Part shown: positions 29,049 to 37,950 of the stretch, in pieces
Layout of the letters: each line of letters opens with the position of its first letter
Numbering within the stretch: the stretch's first letter is position 1
Source: Pseudomonas sp. 102515
GTDB lineage: Bacteria; Pseudomonadota; Gammaproteobacteria; Pseudomonadales; Pseudomonadaceae
Reading direction: 5' to 3'
Length of the DNA: 64,000 bases
Assembly (NCBI RefSeq): GCF_031085165.1
Contig: NZ_JAVHTY010000005.1
Span: 366,673 to 430,672 of the forward strand
Notes under the pieces: model-generated
Told to the model about the DNA's origin: nothing
The model's database searches: none
The model's input: the letters and a program-made list of their open reading frames with translations, nothing else
Program-made: the position numbers and the translations under genes

Positions 29049-30401
29049 GGTCGCCCCGCTGCCTTCCACCAGGATCAGCGACTTGTCCACCAACTGCCCC
29101 AGGAGGGGAATGAACAGTGCCTCCTCCAACCCGCGCTGCGCCGCCAGCCGCAAGGCCTCCTGACGACTGAAATGCTCCCCGGCCTCGGCCAGGGTCGCCA
29201 ACACGGCGAATTCCGACTCGCTCAGGCTGTGCAGACTCCAGTCGAGCATGGCGCAGAGGCTGCGTTGGCGTTGCGCCGCCGTGCGCCGCCCGGCCACGCT
29301 CAGGTAATAGCCCCCTTCGAGTTGCGCCAGCACCCCGTTCAGGCCCTGGGCCGCCACCTGCTCGGCCAGGATCTCCAACGCCAGGGGCACGCCTTCGCTG
29401 CGGCGGCAGATCTCGCCCACCAGCTGCACGTCGGCGGGCCGCAACTGCAGCCCCGGCAGGCGCGCCCGGGCACGCCGGACGAACAGCCGAAAGGCCGGCT
29501 CGCGCATGGCATCGCGCAGGTGCCGCGTGGGTGGATTCACGACCGGCAGCGGCGCCAGGCGCAGCACGGCCTCCCCTTCCACCCGCAGGGCCTCGCGACT
29601 GGTGACCAGCACCCTGAGCTGCGGACAGCCTTGCAGCAGGTTTTCCACCAGCCAGGCCGCGGGCTCGACCAGGCGCTCGGCGTTGTCCAGCACCAGCAGC
29701 AGGCGCCGCGAGGCCAGCGCCTCCTGCAGCGCTGGCAGACCGCTGCCGCTGGCGAGGCCCAGGTCGCTGGCGAGGCGCTCCACCAGCGCCATCATGTGGC
29801 CCAGTGCCGCGAGATCGAGACTCTGTATCCCGTCGGCAAAGTCTTCCGCCAGTGCGGGCAGCAGATGCTGGACCAGCAGCGACTTGCCGACACCGCCGGT
29901 GCCCACCACCGACACCAGGCGGCGCTGAGCGAGCAAGCGGCGTAGTTCGACCAGGCTGGTCTCGCGCCCCTCCAGGGGCGTCAGGGGCAGTGGCGTCTCG
30001 GCCAGCGGCGTGAGGTCTTCTTCGCTCAGGCATTCTACCGCCAGGGCGAAGCCGTAGCCGCGCTGCCGGGCGCTGAGGATGGGATCCCGGATGCTGTAGG
30101 GACGCAGCACCCGGCGCAGGGCCGAGATGTGCACCCGCAGATTGATGTCCTCGACGACGGCGCCAGGCCAGACCCGGGCCATCAGGGTCTGCTTGCCGAC
30201 CAGCTCGCCGGGGTGTTGCAGTAGCACCCGCAGGATGTCCAGGGCCCGTCCGCCGAGGGGCAGCACACGCTCGCCATCCAGCAGCAGGCGCCGTCGCGTA
30301 TCCAGGACCAGGCCGCAGAAGCGGAAGGCACTGGCGTCTTCCAGGGACTTGAGCGCTTGCATGACCATGTCGCGCCACCTTGCCTCGGGTTCTGCGGGCA
30401 C
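28869..30401 (-). CDS. OmpR-type winged-helix regulator with STAND-like ATPase domain, probably shortened
   Basis: 510 aa. Residues about 25-121 form an OmpR/PhoB-type winged helix (LPLGGRALDILRVLLQHPGE, INLRVHISALRRVL). An AAA/NB-ARC-like ATPase follows, with Walker A GTGGVGKSL (167-175), Walker B-like LLLVLDNAE (about 245) and a WHD-like arm. In this class a long TPR region usually follows YRLLAMLRLHLRQF. Here the frame ends after about 40 more residues, which are antisense to the AraC gene. ATG 30368 or 30362 are alternative starts. It is probably a signal-responsive transcription activator; the signal is unknown. Confidence 0.75.
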   Translation of the reverse strand: MPAEPEARWRDMVMQALKSLEDASAFRFCGLVLDTRRRLLLDGERVLPLGGRALDILRVLLQHPGELVGKQTLMARVWPGAVVEDINLRVHISALRRVLRPYSIRDPILSARQRGYGFALAVECLSEEDLTPLAETPLPLTPLEGRETSLVELRRLLAQRRLVSVVGTGGVGKSLLVQHLLPALAEDFADGIQSLDLAALGHMMALVERLASDLGLASGSGLPALQEALASRRLLLVLDNAERLVEPAAWLVENLLQGCPQLRVLVTSREALRVEGEAVLRLAPLPVVNPPTRHLRDAMREPAFRLFVRRARARLPGLQLRPADVQLVGEICRRSEGVPLALEILAEQVAAQGLNGVLAQLEGGYYLSVAGRRTAAQRQRSLCAMLDWSLHSLSESEFAVLATLAEAGEHFSRQEALRLAAQRGLEEALFIPLLGQLVDKSLILVEGSGATLGYRLLAMLRLHLRQFRQQSPLHGLLLPGQRRDPDGSGEHPAQMRLIEETAFQGDRRQG

Positions 30402-30542
30402 CAGGCTCCGCAGCCCTCGACGGTGTGCGCCTCTCCTTGCCGATAGGTACGATCATTCTGGCCGCTGCCCAGGCAAGCCGTATGACGATCTACGGCCAGA
30501 AGCTGCCATCGATGGGCGTGATACCGCCATCAGAGGCCGACT

Positions 30543-31496
30543 TCAGCTGAATTGGTAACGGTATTGCGCCGGGGTCAGCCCCAGATGGCTCTGGAAGGCG
30601 GCGCGCATGCAGCGGTCGCTGGCGAAGCCGCTGCGAAAGGCCACCGTCTTCAGCGGCAGTTCACTGGTCTCCAGCAATTCGCGCGCATGATCGATGCGTG
30701 CCCTGAGCACGAACTCCAGGGGCGTCATGCCGGTGTCGCGCTTGAACACCCGAGCGAAGTTGCGGGTGCCCATGGTCGCCAGCTCGGCGAGTCGGCTGAT
30801 CGAATAGGCCTGGTCGATATTGGCCAGCACATGGTGCTGCACCCGGTTGATGGCGGTGGTGGCTTCCGGCTCGTCGAGCAACGGGCTGAACTGCGCCTGC
30901 TTGCCCTGCCGCTGGGTCACCACCACCAGCACCTTGGCCACCTCCCGGGCGACGACCTTGCCATGGTCCTCGGCCACCAGGGCCAGCGCCAGGTCGATGC
31001 CGGCGGTGACTCCGGCCGAACTCAGCAGCGGGCCATCGCTCAGGTAGATGTCATCGGCGGTCACCTGGGCGCGGGGAAAGCGTCGCGCCAGCCGCTCGCG
31101 ATAATTCCAGTGGGTGGTGACCCGCCGGCCATCGAGCAGACCCGCGCTGCCGAGCAGGAAGGTGCCGGTGCAGACCGCTCCATAGCGGGTGCACTGCGCG
31201 GGCACCTGCCGCAGCCAGGCCGCGACGTCCGGATGGGGCTCCAGGTAGGCTCCCGGCCCCCCGGGCACCAGCAGCAGGTCATAGCGCCCCGGCGGCTGCT
31301 GGGTGGTGAGCTCCGTGCGTATCGTCATGCCATTGGAACAACGCAGGGTCCGCCGCTGCCCCGCGGCGATGGTCACGATGCGATAGTGGTCGGCCGCGGG
31401 CAGATAACGATTAGCAATGGAAAACACCTCCACCGGCCCGGCGAAATCCAGCATCAGCACCTCGGGGACCAGCAAGAAAGCCACTGTCCTCGTCAT
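30543..31496 (-). CDS. GlxA-family regulator (DJ-1/PfpI domain plus AraC HTH)
   Basis: 317 aa. The N-terminal DJ-1/PfpI-like domain (about 1-185) contains LLVPGGPGAYL and AVCTGTFLLGSAGLLDGR with the elbow Cys. The C-terminal AraC HTH (about 215-317) contains SISRLAELATMGTRNFARVF and LKTVAFRSGFASDRCMRAAF. Relatives such as GlxA, ArgR and CdhR control catabolism of amino compounds. No catabolic gene lies next to it here, so the target is unclear. Confidence 0.9.
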   Translation of the reverse strand: MTRTVAFLLVPEVLMLDFAGPVEVFSIANRYLPAADHYRIVTIAAGQRRTLRCSNGMTIRTELTTQQPPGRYDLLLVPGGPGAYLEPHPDVAAWLRQVPAQCTRYGAVCTGTFLLGSAGLLDGRRVTTHWNYRERLARRFPRAQVTADDIYLSDGPLLSSAGVTAGIDLALALVAEDHGKVVAREVAKVLVVVTQRQGKQAQFSPLLDEPEATTAINRVQHHVLANIDQAYSISRLAELATMGTRNFARVFKRDTGMTPLEFVLRARIDHARELLETSELPLKTVAFRSGFASDRCMRAAFQSHLGLTPAQYRYQFS

Positions 31497-31714
31497 GGCG
31501 ATACATCCTTATCCGTGTTGCAGTTTGTCCTTGGACGCTGGGGCGTCCGGGTCAAGGTAGGCACGAGGATAAAGATCTATCTCGAAGGGACAAGAACTGG
31601 CAAAAGGCCATCAAGCTGTCTTTTTATGTCTTCCACGGAGCCTAGTCCGAACGCAGGGCCTCTGGTCCGGCATTCTTGGCGAACCCAGTACCATTGCTGA
31701 CGTTTCTCCTGCCG

Positions 31715-32833
31715 CTATCCCTTTCGCAATCTGATCAGCGTGATCTCGCTCGGCGCGCCGAATCTCAGCGGCGGGCCCCAGTAGCCCGTGCCGCGGCTGA
31801 TGTAGACGGTCAGCCGACCCAGGCGGTGGATGCCGGCCACCCAGGGTTGCTGCAGGCGCACGAAGTGCATCCAGGGCCAGAACTGGCCGCCGTGGGTGTG
31901 GCCGGAGAGCTGCAGGTCGGCGCCGGCGGCTTCGGCCTTGGGCGCCGAGCGCGGCTGGTGGGCCAGCAGCAGGCGGAACAGCCCTTGCGGGGCGTTGGCG
32001 AAGGCGGCCGCGGCGTCGCTGCGGTGGCTGGGCACATAGAGCGGCGCCGAGTAGTCGGTGATGCCGGCCAGTACGAAGGGGGTGCCCTGATGTTCCAGCA
32101 CCCGGTGCTCGTCGATCAGCAGCGCCAGCCCCTGTTCGCGCCAGGCGCGCACCCAGGCTTCGGCGCCGGAATAGTATTCGTGGTTGCCGGTGATGGCATA
32201 GGTGCCCAGGCGCGCCTTGAGTTGCTGCAGCGGCAGGAATTCCTGGTGAAGCTCGGCTACGCTGCCGTCCACCAGATCACCGGTGATGGCCACCAGATCG
32301 GCGTCCAGGCCGTTGACCCGGTCGACGATGCGCTGCAGATAGCCGGCCTTGATGGTCGGGCCGATGTGCAGGTCGCTGAGCTGGACGATGCGCAGTCCGT
32401 CCAGGCCGGCAGGGAGCGTCGGCAAGGCTAGCTCCACTTCCTTGACCTTGGCCGTGCGCCGGGCGTTGTAGACACTGCGCAGCGCCACCAGCAGCACCAG
32501 GCCCAGCACCGCCCAGGCACTGCCGACGCGCCAGACGGCGTCCAGCGGTTGGCCGACGAGGCCGGCCAGGGCCACCACCAGCCCGCGCAGCAGGCTGAAC
32601 ACCGCCAGGCTGGAAAACACGCCCATGGCGATCAGCGCCGCCCAGGCCAGCAGGCGCGAGTTCATGTCCCGCGAGCGAAAGCCCAGGGGCACCAGTACGA
32701 AGGACAGGAGCAGCAGGGCCCAGAACGGCAGCTGGGCGACAGGCGACAGCCCGAGGTCACCGATGACGCTGAGGCCGATGAACAGGTGCAGGGCGAACAG
32801 GACCAGGTACATCATGGCGCGGGAGCGGAACAT
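31715..32833 (-). CDS. Membrane-anchored metallophosphoesterase (YkuE/YaeI type)
   Basis: 372 aa. Three to four N-terminal TM helices (about 8-130) precede a calcineurin-like phosphoesterase domain. All five motif blocks are visible: LSDLHIG, TGDLVDG, GNHEYY, LAHQP and SGHTHGGQ. Relatives act on phospholipid-type substrates (YaeI, UDP-diacylglucosamine-type) or are uncharacterised. ATG 32833 is used; Met codons at residues 7-8 are alternatives. The stop lies 218 bp from the GlxA gene start. Confidence 0.9.
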   Translation of the reverse strand: MFRSRAMMYLVLFALHLFIGLSVIGDLGLSPVAQLPFWALLLLSFVLVPLGFRSRDMNSRLLAWAALIAMGVFSSLAVFSLLRGLVVALAGLVGQPLDAVWRVGSAWAVLGLVLLVALRSVYNARRTAKVKEVELALPTLPAGLDGLRIVQLSDLHIGPTIKAGYLQRIVDRVNGLDADLVAITGDLVDGSVAELHQEFLPLQQLKARLGTYAITGNHEYYSGAEAWVRAWREQGLALLIDEHRVLEHQGTPFVLAGITDYSAPLYVPSHRSDAAAAFANAPQGLFRLLLAHQPRSAPKAEAAGADLQLSGHTHGGQFWPWMHFVRLQQPWVAGIHRLGRLTVYISRGTGYWGPPLRFGAPSEITLIRLRKG

Positions 32834-32931
32834 GGAGGGCCTTGAGGCAGGAAGAAGGCCTTACCTTAGCACCCTGCCGGGCGCCTCTCGGAGCCCCGGG
32901 TTGTTTCCGGCTACAACGATTCAGCCGGTAT

Positions 32932-34224
32932 TCAGCGCTGCTCCGCCTCGCCGGCCTGGGCCGCCTGGTCCGCCCGGCGGCCCAGGTAGAAGCCGAGCCA
33001 GGCCCAGAGCGCCGCGCAACCGGCGCCCACCAGCGCCGGCAGCCAGGCGCCATGGCCGAGCAGGTCCAGCAGACTCTTGGCCCAGCCGCTGGCGGCGTCA
33101 CCGGCGCGATAGACCACGGTGTCGATGAAGTTCTTGGCCTTGTACTGGGTCTCGGCGTCCAGCGGCGCGAAGAGCATTTCGCGGCCCGGGCGGATGAAGG
33201 CGTATTCGCCGATCCGTCTGACGATCATCAGCCCCGCCAGCATGGCGAAGGTGGGCAGCAGCGCCAGTCCCAGGAAGCCGATGCACATCAGCAGCGGCAC
33301 CCCGGCCAAGAGCACCCGCACGCCGAGGCGCTGGGCCAGGCGACCGGTGATCAGCACCTGGCTGGCCAGGGCACCGGCCTGGACCACGAAGTCCAGCAGG
33401 CCGAACACCTGCACCTGACGGGCGCGATCGGGAAACAGCTCGGCCACCCGCCGCGCCTGCTCGAAGTAGAGAAAGGTGCTGACCGTGGCCAGCAGGATGA
33501 CGAAGGCGCTGACCGCCAGCAGGTAGGGCGAGGCCAGCACCCGCGTGAGACCACTGAAGGGATTGCCGGCGACCGGGCGACGGGGGCTTTCCGTGGGCGG
33601 TGCACCTGGTCGTCCGGCGCCACGGGTCTCGCGCCAGCCCATCAGATAGGCCTTGAGCGTGAGCGCCAGGAGCAGCAGCGCGGCAGCCAGCAGCGCCAGG
33701 CCCGCTTCGCCGACCCGGGGCGCCAGGGCGGCGGCCAACACCGGACCGAGCAGCCCGCCGACGCTGGCCCCGGCGGCGATGAAGGCGAACAGCCGCCGCG
33801 CCTGGGCACCGTCGAAGACATCGGCCATCAGACTCCAGGCCACCGAGACCACGAAGAGGTTGTAGACCGAGATCCAGACATAGAAGGTGCGCGCCAGCCA
33901 GACGCTGTCGCCCAGGCCTGCGAAGCAGGCGGCGAAGGCCAGCAGGTTGAGGGCGAAGAAGCCATAGACCCAGTCGACGAAGCGCCGGCGCGCCACCCGC
34001 GAATTGAGCCAGGCGAACAGGGGTACGGCGACCAACATCACCACGAAGGTGGCGGTGAACAGCCACTGCAGATTGTCCACCCCGCCAGCGATGCCCATGG
34101 CTTCGCGGATCGGCCGCAGCATGAAGTAGCCGGCGAACAGGCAAAGGAACAACGCGAAGCCCGCCAGGGCCGCGGGCGACTCGCCGGCCCGAGCGTCGAG
34201 GACGCGGCCGAGCCAGTCCTTCAT
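32932..34224 (-). CDS. NTP/NDP exchange transporter-like MFS protein
   Basis: 430 aa with about 12 TM helices. It begins with a short amphipathic stretch then FALFLCLFAGYFMLRPIREA, typical of the bacterial group annotated as NTP/NDP exchange transporters (ADP/ATP-carrier-like MFS). RLFAFIAAGASVGGLLGPVL resembles the TM4-5 region of MFS proteins. Nucleotide transport has been shown only for related parasite and plastid proteins, so the true substrate here is unknown. It starts immediately after the aldo/keto reductase stop, so the two genes are cotranscribed. Confidence 0.75.
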   Translation of the reverse strand: MKDWLGRVLDARAGESPAALAGFALFLCLFAGYFMLRPIREAMGIAGGVDNLQWLFTATFVVMLVAVPLFAWLNSRVARRRFVDWVYGFFALNLLAFAACFAGLGDSVWLARTFYVWISVYNLFVVSVAWSLMADVFDGAQARRLFAFIAAGASVGGLLGPVLAAALAPRVGEAGLALLAAALLLLALTLKAYLMGWRETRGAGRPGAPPTESPRRPVAGNPFSGLTRVLASPYLLAVSAFVILLATVSTFLYFEQARRVAELFPDRARQVQVFGLLDFVVQAGALASQVLITGRLAQRLGVRVLLAGVPLLMCIGFLGLALLPTFAMLAGLMIVRRIGEYAFIRPGREMLFAPLDAETQYKAKNFIDTVVYRAGDAASGWAKSLLDLLGHGAWLPALVGAGCAALWAWLGFYLGRRADQAAQAGEAEQR

Positions 34225-35142
34225 CTAGGCGAACAACCCGGCGATGGCCTCGCGCTGGCGCATATCGGGCAGCCGCCCGCGCCCGGCCTGGAGGTTGTCG
34301 ACCATGTAGCGCGGATTGCTGGTGGCGGGGATCACCGCGGTCACCGCCGGGTCGGCGAGGATGAACTTGAGCAGCAGTTGCGCCCAACTGGTCGCGCCCA
34401 ATTCGGCGGCCAGCGGCGGCAGTGGCTTGCCACGGGTGCCGGAGAGCAGATTGCCGCGCTGGAAGGGTCGATTGATCAGCACGGCGATGCCCTGGTCGCG
34501 GCAATAGGGCAGCAGGCGTTTCTCGGCTTCGCGCTCGCCCACCGAATAGTTGAACTGCACGAAGTCGACCTTTTCCTGCTTCAGCGTGGCCAGCAGATCG
34601 TCCAGCGCCGCTTCGCGATAGTGGGTGACGCCGACATAGCGCACCCTGCCGGCCTGCTGCTGTTCGCGCAGCAGGGCCAGCTGGTTGGCGGTGTCCTGCA
34701 GGTTGTGCACCTGGACCAGATCCAGGCGTTCGGTCTGCAGGGCCTTGAAGCTGGCGGCCAGTTGCGCCGCGCCGCGTTCGCGCCCGGTGGACGACACCTT
34801 GGTGGCGAGAAAGACTCGCTCGCGGGCCTGGGCCCGCCTGACCAGTTCGCCGGCCACCCGTTCGGAATTGCCATAGCTGGGCGCGGTGTCGATAAGGGTG
34901 CCGCCGCCGTCGAGCAACGCCTTGAGCACCTCCTGCAGCGGCGCCAGGGCGGCGGCGTCCAGGTCGACATCGAGATTGCCCGAGGTGCCCAGGCCGATGA
35001 CGGGCAGGGCTTCGCCGCTGCGCGGGATCTTGCGGGTCAGCAACGGCTCGGCGGCCTGGGCGCTCTGCCACAGCCAGGGCACGGCGGTGACCGCGGCGGC
35101 CAGGGCGGTGGTGGTCTGCAGGAAATGGCGACGGGTCGGCAT
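34225..35142 (-). CDS. Tat-exported aldo/keto reductase
   Basis: 305 aa. The N-terminus MPTRRHFLQTTTALAAAV and a hydrophobic core ending SAQA is a twin-arginine signal. The remainder is an AKR TIM barrel: IGLGTSG, LIDTAPSYGNSE with catalytic Asp and Tyr, LATKVS with the catalytic Lys, VQVHNLQD with the His, and C-terminal AVIPATSNPRYMVDNL for NADP(H). Export of a folded, cofactor-loaded reductase fits use of Tat. Substrate unknown. It directly abuts the transporter gene at 34224. Confidence 0.88.
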   Translation of the reverse strand: MPTRRHFLQTTTALAAAVTAVPWLWQSAQAAEPLLTRKIPRSGEALPVIGLGTSGNLDVDLDAAALAPLQEVLKALLDGGGTLIDTAPSYGNSERVAGELVRRAQARERVFLATKVSSTGRERGAAQLAASFKALQTERLDLVQVHNLQDTANQLALLREQQQAGRVRYVGVTHYREAALDDLLATLKQEKVDFVQFNYSVGEREAEKRLLPYCRDQGIAVLINRPFQRGNLLSGTRGKPLPPLAAELGATSWAQLLLKFILADPAVTAVIPATSNPRYMVDNLQAGRGRLPDMRQREAIAGLFA

Positions 35143-35251
35143 GGCGGGCCTCGCGGTGGTCGATTCAGAAGCATGACCTTTCAGTTAAGCGGCTCTTCCG
35201 GCCAGTCGCCCGCTGGGCTCATTGCCGCATGTTGCGAATGAAGCCCCGCCC

Positions 35252-35348
35252 GTAGGTTGGCGCTGAGCGCAGCGAAGCCCAACAGCGCCCAAGGTTGAAC
35301 ATCCCGCTGTTGGGCTTCGACGATGAAGCCGTCTCAGCGCCAACCTAC
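35252..35348. repeat. MITE-like palindromic element, copy 2
   Basis: 97 bp with perfect 16-bp terminal inverted repeats GTAGGTTGGCGCTGAG and CTCAGCGCCAACCTAC, plus an inner CCCAACAGC/GCTGTTGGG hairpin. Its right end overlaps the uvsE stop codon (CTA on the plus strand at 35345-35347). Confidence 0.9.
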
Positions 35349-36400
35349 GACAGGATCTCGTGATCCGCCGGCGGCAGCGTGCCGTCGCCACCCAGGTAGC
35401 GGTCGTAGAAATCCCGCACCGTGACATTCTTGTGCTTGGCCTCGAACATGATGTCGAAGCGGTCGAGGAACTGGCAGGCGTAGCGGTTGCACCAGTCGTT
35501 CCACATCATGTCGCTGTGGGCATAGAGCAGCCGCTTGCTGATCTGCTGCAGCAGGAACGTGATGTCGATGCGCTCGCGGGGCGAGACGCCCATTTCCAGC
35601 AGGGCCTCCGGCGGCTGGGAGTAGTGCATGGCCGGCCGCACGCCGCGCCAGCTGTCGATGATGCGTGCCACCCGCGGCTCCCAGGGGTCGATGTAGGCCT
35701 CCTCGTGGATCCAGCAGTGGTGGATGTCCAGCACCACCGGGGCGAGATCGGCCAATTGCAGGCAGTCGTCGACGCCATAGGTCTTTTCATCGTTCTCGAA
35801 GGTGATGCAGTTGCGCGCCTCGCTCGAAAGACGCGGCCAGATCGCGCGGATGCCGGGCACGCCCAGGCGGCCGGCGATGTGCACGTTGCACTTGAAGTCC
35901 TGGAATTTCTGGCCGTAGCCCATCAGGCGGATCATGTCGGCGTGGTATTCGAATTCCTTCAGGCTGTTCTCCACTACCTCGGGGCGATCCGAGCCGAGCA
36001 CGCAGAATTGCCCCGGATGCAGCGACAGCCGTACGTCGCGGCGGCGCGCCAGTTCGCCCAGCCGGCCAAAGCGATCGGCCAGCAGCGTCTGCAATTCCTG
36101 GGAGCGATAGAAGTAGGCGAATTCGGCGTGGCTGTAGAAGGGCAGCAAATCGCTGCTCAGGCGCAGCATGCGCAGATTGTCCGGCAGGTCGGCGACGTGC
36201 TCGACGAATCTCAGCTGCGCATCCAGGTTGTGGGTGACCACGTCCAGCAACTTGGCCTCGGCGGCGGCGCGCTCGACGCTGCCCAGCCAGCGCAGGGTGG
36301 TGGTGCGGGTATTGAAGGCCCGCTCGACCTGCTCCAGTGCCTTGAGCGACAGACTGCGCTCGGGGTGACGGTACATGCAGGCAAAGCCGATTCGATACAT
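35345..36400 (-). CDS. uvsE: UV damage endonuclease (UVDE family)
   Basis: 351-aa TIM-barrel endonuclease of alternative excision repair, nicking 5' of UV photoproducts. Family features are RIGFACMYRHPER, RLSSDLLPFYSH, RLSLHPGQFCVLGS, NVHIAGRLGV, ITFENDEKTYGVDDCL, VVLDIHHCWIH and SDMMWNDWC; the His/Glu/Asp residues in these build the metal cluster. ATG 36400 (MYRIGFACMYRH) was chosen. The frame is open to 36616, but that extension reads through palindromic repeats and is not protein-like. UvdE is patchily distributed among pseudomonads. Confidence 0.92.
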   Translation of the reverse strand: MYRIGFACMYRHPERSLSLKALEQVERAFNTRTTTLRWLGSVERAAAEAKLLDVVTHNLDAQLRFVEHVADLPDNLRMLRLSSDLLPFYSHAEFAYFYRSQELQTLLADRFGRLGELARRRDVRLSLHPGQFCVLGSDRPEVVENSLKEFEYHADMIRLMGYGQKFQDFKCNVHIAGRLGVPGIRAIWPRLSSEARNCITFENDEKTYGVDDCLQLADLAPVVLDIHHCWIHEEAYIDPWEPRVARIIDSWRGVRPAMHYSQPPEALLEMGVSPRERIDITFLLQQISKRLLYAHSDMMWNDWCNRYACQFLDRFDIMFEAKHKNVTVRDFYDRYLGGDGTLPPADHEILS

Positions 36401-36503
36401 GGGACGCTCGGGACAGGGACTATGGGATTTAGTCCGCGCGGCGCCGCTTGGGTGCGGGTGGGGTGATGGGTGGCGGGGGCTTGGCGCTGGGCGTCCGGGT
36501 TTG

Positions 36504-36541
36504 CCCTCACCCCGGCCCTCTCCCAAGGGGAGAGGGGGGTG
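36504..36541. repeat. CCCTCTCCC palindrome, copy 1
   Basis: CCCTCACCCCGGCCCTCTCCC followed by AAGGGGAGAGGGGGGTG. GC hairpin of a type dispersed in many gammaproteobacterial genomes. Similar copies occur at 39146, 54412 and 63898. Confidence 0.75.
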
Positions 36542-36585
36542 ATCTGGCAGGGGGCGGTGCTCTCGGTGTACCTGCTCAAGCGACG

Positions 36586-36637
36586 GTAGGGTGGAAAACG
36601 GCGCAGCCTTTTCCACGCGTACTTCGAAGGGCCTACC
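36586..36637. repeat. GTGGAAAA palindrome, copy 2
   Basis: GGTAGG outer arm (36585-36590), inner GTGGAAAA (36591-36598) facing TTTTCCAC (36609-36616), and outer CCTACC ending at 36637. The outer right arm supplies the stop codon of the DUF445 gene. Confidence 0.75.
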
Positions 36638-37901
36638 CCGGCCCCAACCACACCGTCAGGGCATGCAGCACCAGCCCCACCAGGCCGCCTACCAGGGTGC
36701 CGTTGATGCGGATGAACTGCAGGTCCTTGCCCACGCTCTGCTCCAGTTGCTGGACCAGTTCGCCGGTGTCCCAGGCGGCCACCCGGTCGGCGATGTAGTC
36801 GCCGATGCGCTGGCGGTTGCGGTCGATGAAGGGCGGCGCCACGGCCATCAGCTGCTCGTTGATCCAGCGGCGCATGGCTTCGTCGCGACTGAGCGTTTCG
36901 CCCAGCTCGGCCAGCAGCCGGCCCAGGCGCCGGCGGATGCGCGAATCCGGCGCGGCCAGATCCGCCTGCAGCCAGTTCACCAGTTCGTCCCACAGCTCCT
37001 GCAGATAACCCGCCAGTGCCGGGTGCTCCAGCAGCCGGTCGCGCAGTTGTTCGCCGCGCAGGCGAAAGGCCGGGTCCTCCTTGAGGCGCTCGATGAAGCC
37101 GACCAGATAGCCATCGAAATGCCGGCGCAACTCGTGCTCGCGGTCATGGCTGATCTCGCCGATCAGGCGCGACACCGCCTGCACCACCTTGATCGCCGAC
37201 CAGCGCCCGACCCGCTCGTCCAGTCCCAGGTACTTGAGGGTGCGCAGCTCGCCGCCGATGGTGCGGGCGATCAGCGCCTGGGTATCCTCGTCCTGCAGCA
37301 GGCGGTCGATCTCCTGCAGCACCTCGTCGAGCACCGCCTGGTGGCGGCCGTCGGCGGTCAGCATGTCGAGCAGTTCGCCGGACAGCGCCGCTACGTCCAG
37401 GCGCTGCAGCCGCTCCACCGCCACCCGGCGGATGAAGGCCTGCACCCGCACCTCGCGCAGGGCTTCCAGGGAATAGCGGGCGACGCCGGTGGCCTGGCTG
37501 GCCACCGCGGCGGCGTTGTCCGGCTGGCGCAACCAGCCGGCCAGGCGCCCGGCGGCGTCCAGTTCTTCCAGCTTGGCCAGCACCTGGGGCGTGGCGAGGA
37601 AGTGCAGGCAGATGAAGTCCGACAGCTTGCGCCCGACCCCGGCCTTGTTGCGCGGGATGATGGCGGTATGGGGAATCGGCAGGCCCAGCGGATGGCGGAA
37701 CAGCGCGGTCACCGCGAACCAATCGGCGATGGCCCCGACCATGGCCGCCTCGGCGAAGGCGGCGGCGTAGCCCCAGGCCGGATGGCTGGCCTCCAGGGCG
37801 GTGGCCAGGCAGTAGAGCGCCGCTGCCAGGAACAGCAGCAGCAGCGCGATGAGCTTCATGCGCCGGACCGGGGTGAGGCCGTCGCCGGAGAGTGTGGTCA
37901 T
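36633..37901 (-). CDS. DUF445 inner-membrane protein (YjiN-like)
   Basis: 422 aa. An N-terminal TM helix (MKLIALLLLFLAAALYCLAT) is followed by AEAAMVGAIADWFAVTALFRHP, the DUF445 hallmark, and a long helical domain. A C-terminal TM segment (INGTLVGGLVGLVLHALTVW) follows. The family is widespread but lacks a defined function. The start could also be the Met at residue 15. The stop codon lies within the palindromic repeat at 36586-36637. Confidence 0.9.
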   Translation of the reverse strand: MTTLSGDGLTPVRRMKLIALLLLFLAAALYCLATALEASHPAWGYAAAFAEAAMVGAIADWFAVTALFRHPLGLPIPHTAIIPRNKAGVGRKLSDFICLHFLATPQVLAKLEELDAAGRLAGWLRQPDNAAAVASQATGVARYSLEALREVRVQAFIRRVAVERLQRLDVAALSGELLDMLTADGRHQAVLDEVLQEIDRLLQDEDTQALIARTIGGELRTLKYLGLDERVGRWSAIKVVQAVSRLIGEISHDREHELRRHFDGYLVGFIERLKEDPAFRLRGEQLRDRLLEHPALAGYLQELWDELVNWLQADLAAPDSRIRRRLGRLLAELGETLSRDEAMRRWINEQLMAVAPPFIDRNRQRIGDYIADRVAAWDTGELVQQLEQSVGKDLQFIRINGTLVGGLVGLVLHALTVWLGPG

Positions 37902-37950
37902 GGAAGAGGGACAATCCTCGCGCGGGATGATCCCGGCATCCTACCCCAGA

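Noticed and set aside
32842..35241. 799-codon plus-strand frame opposite the transporter and aldo/keto reductase
   Set aside because: The real genes on the minus strand have intact family motifs; the plus frame is a compositional shadow.
36401..36616. N-terminal 72-residue extension of UvsE
   Set aside because: It is encoded by palindromic repeat DNA (CCCTCTCCC and GTGGAAAA elements) and has no homology to UvdE.
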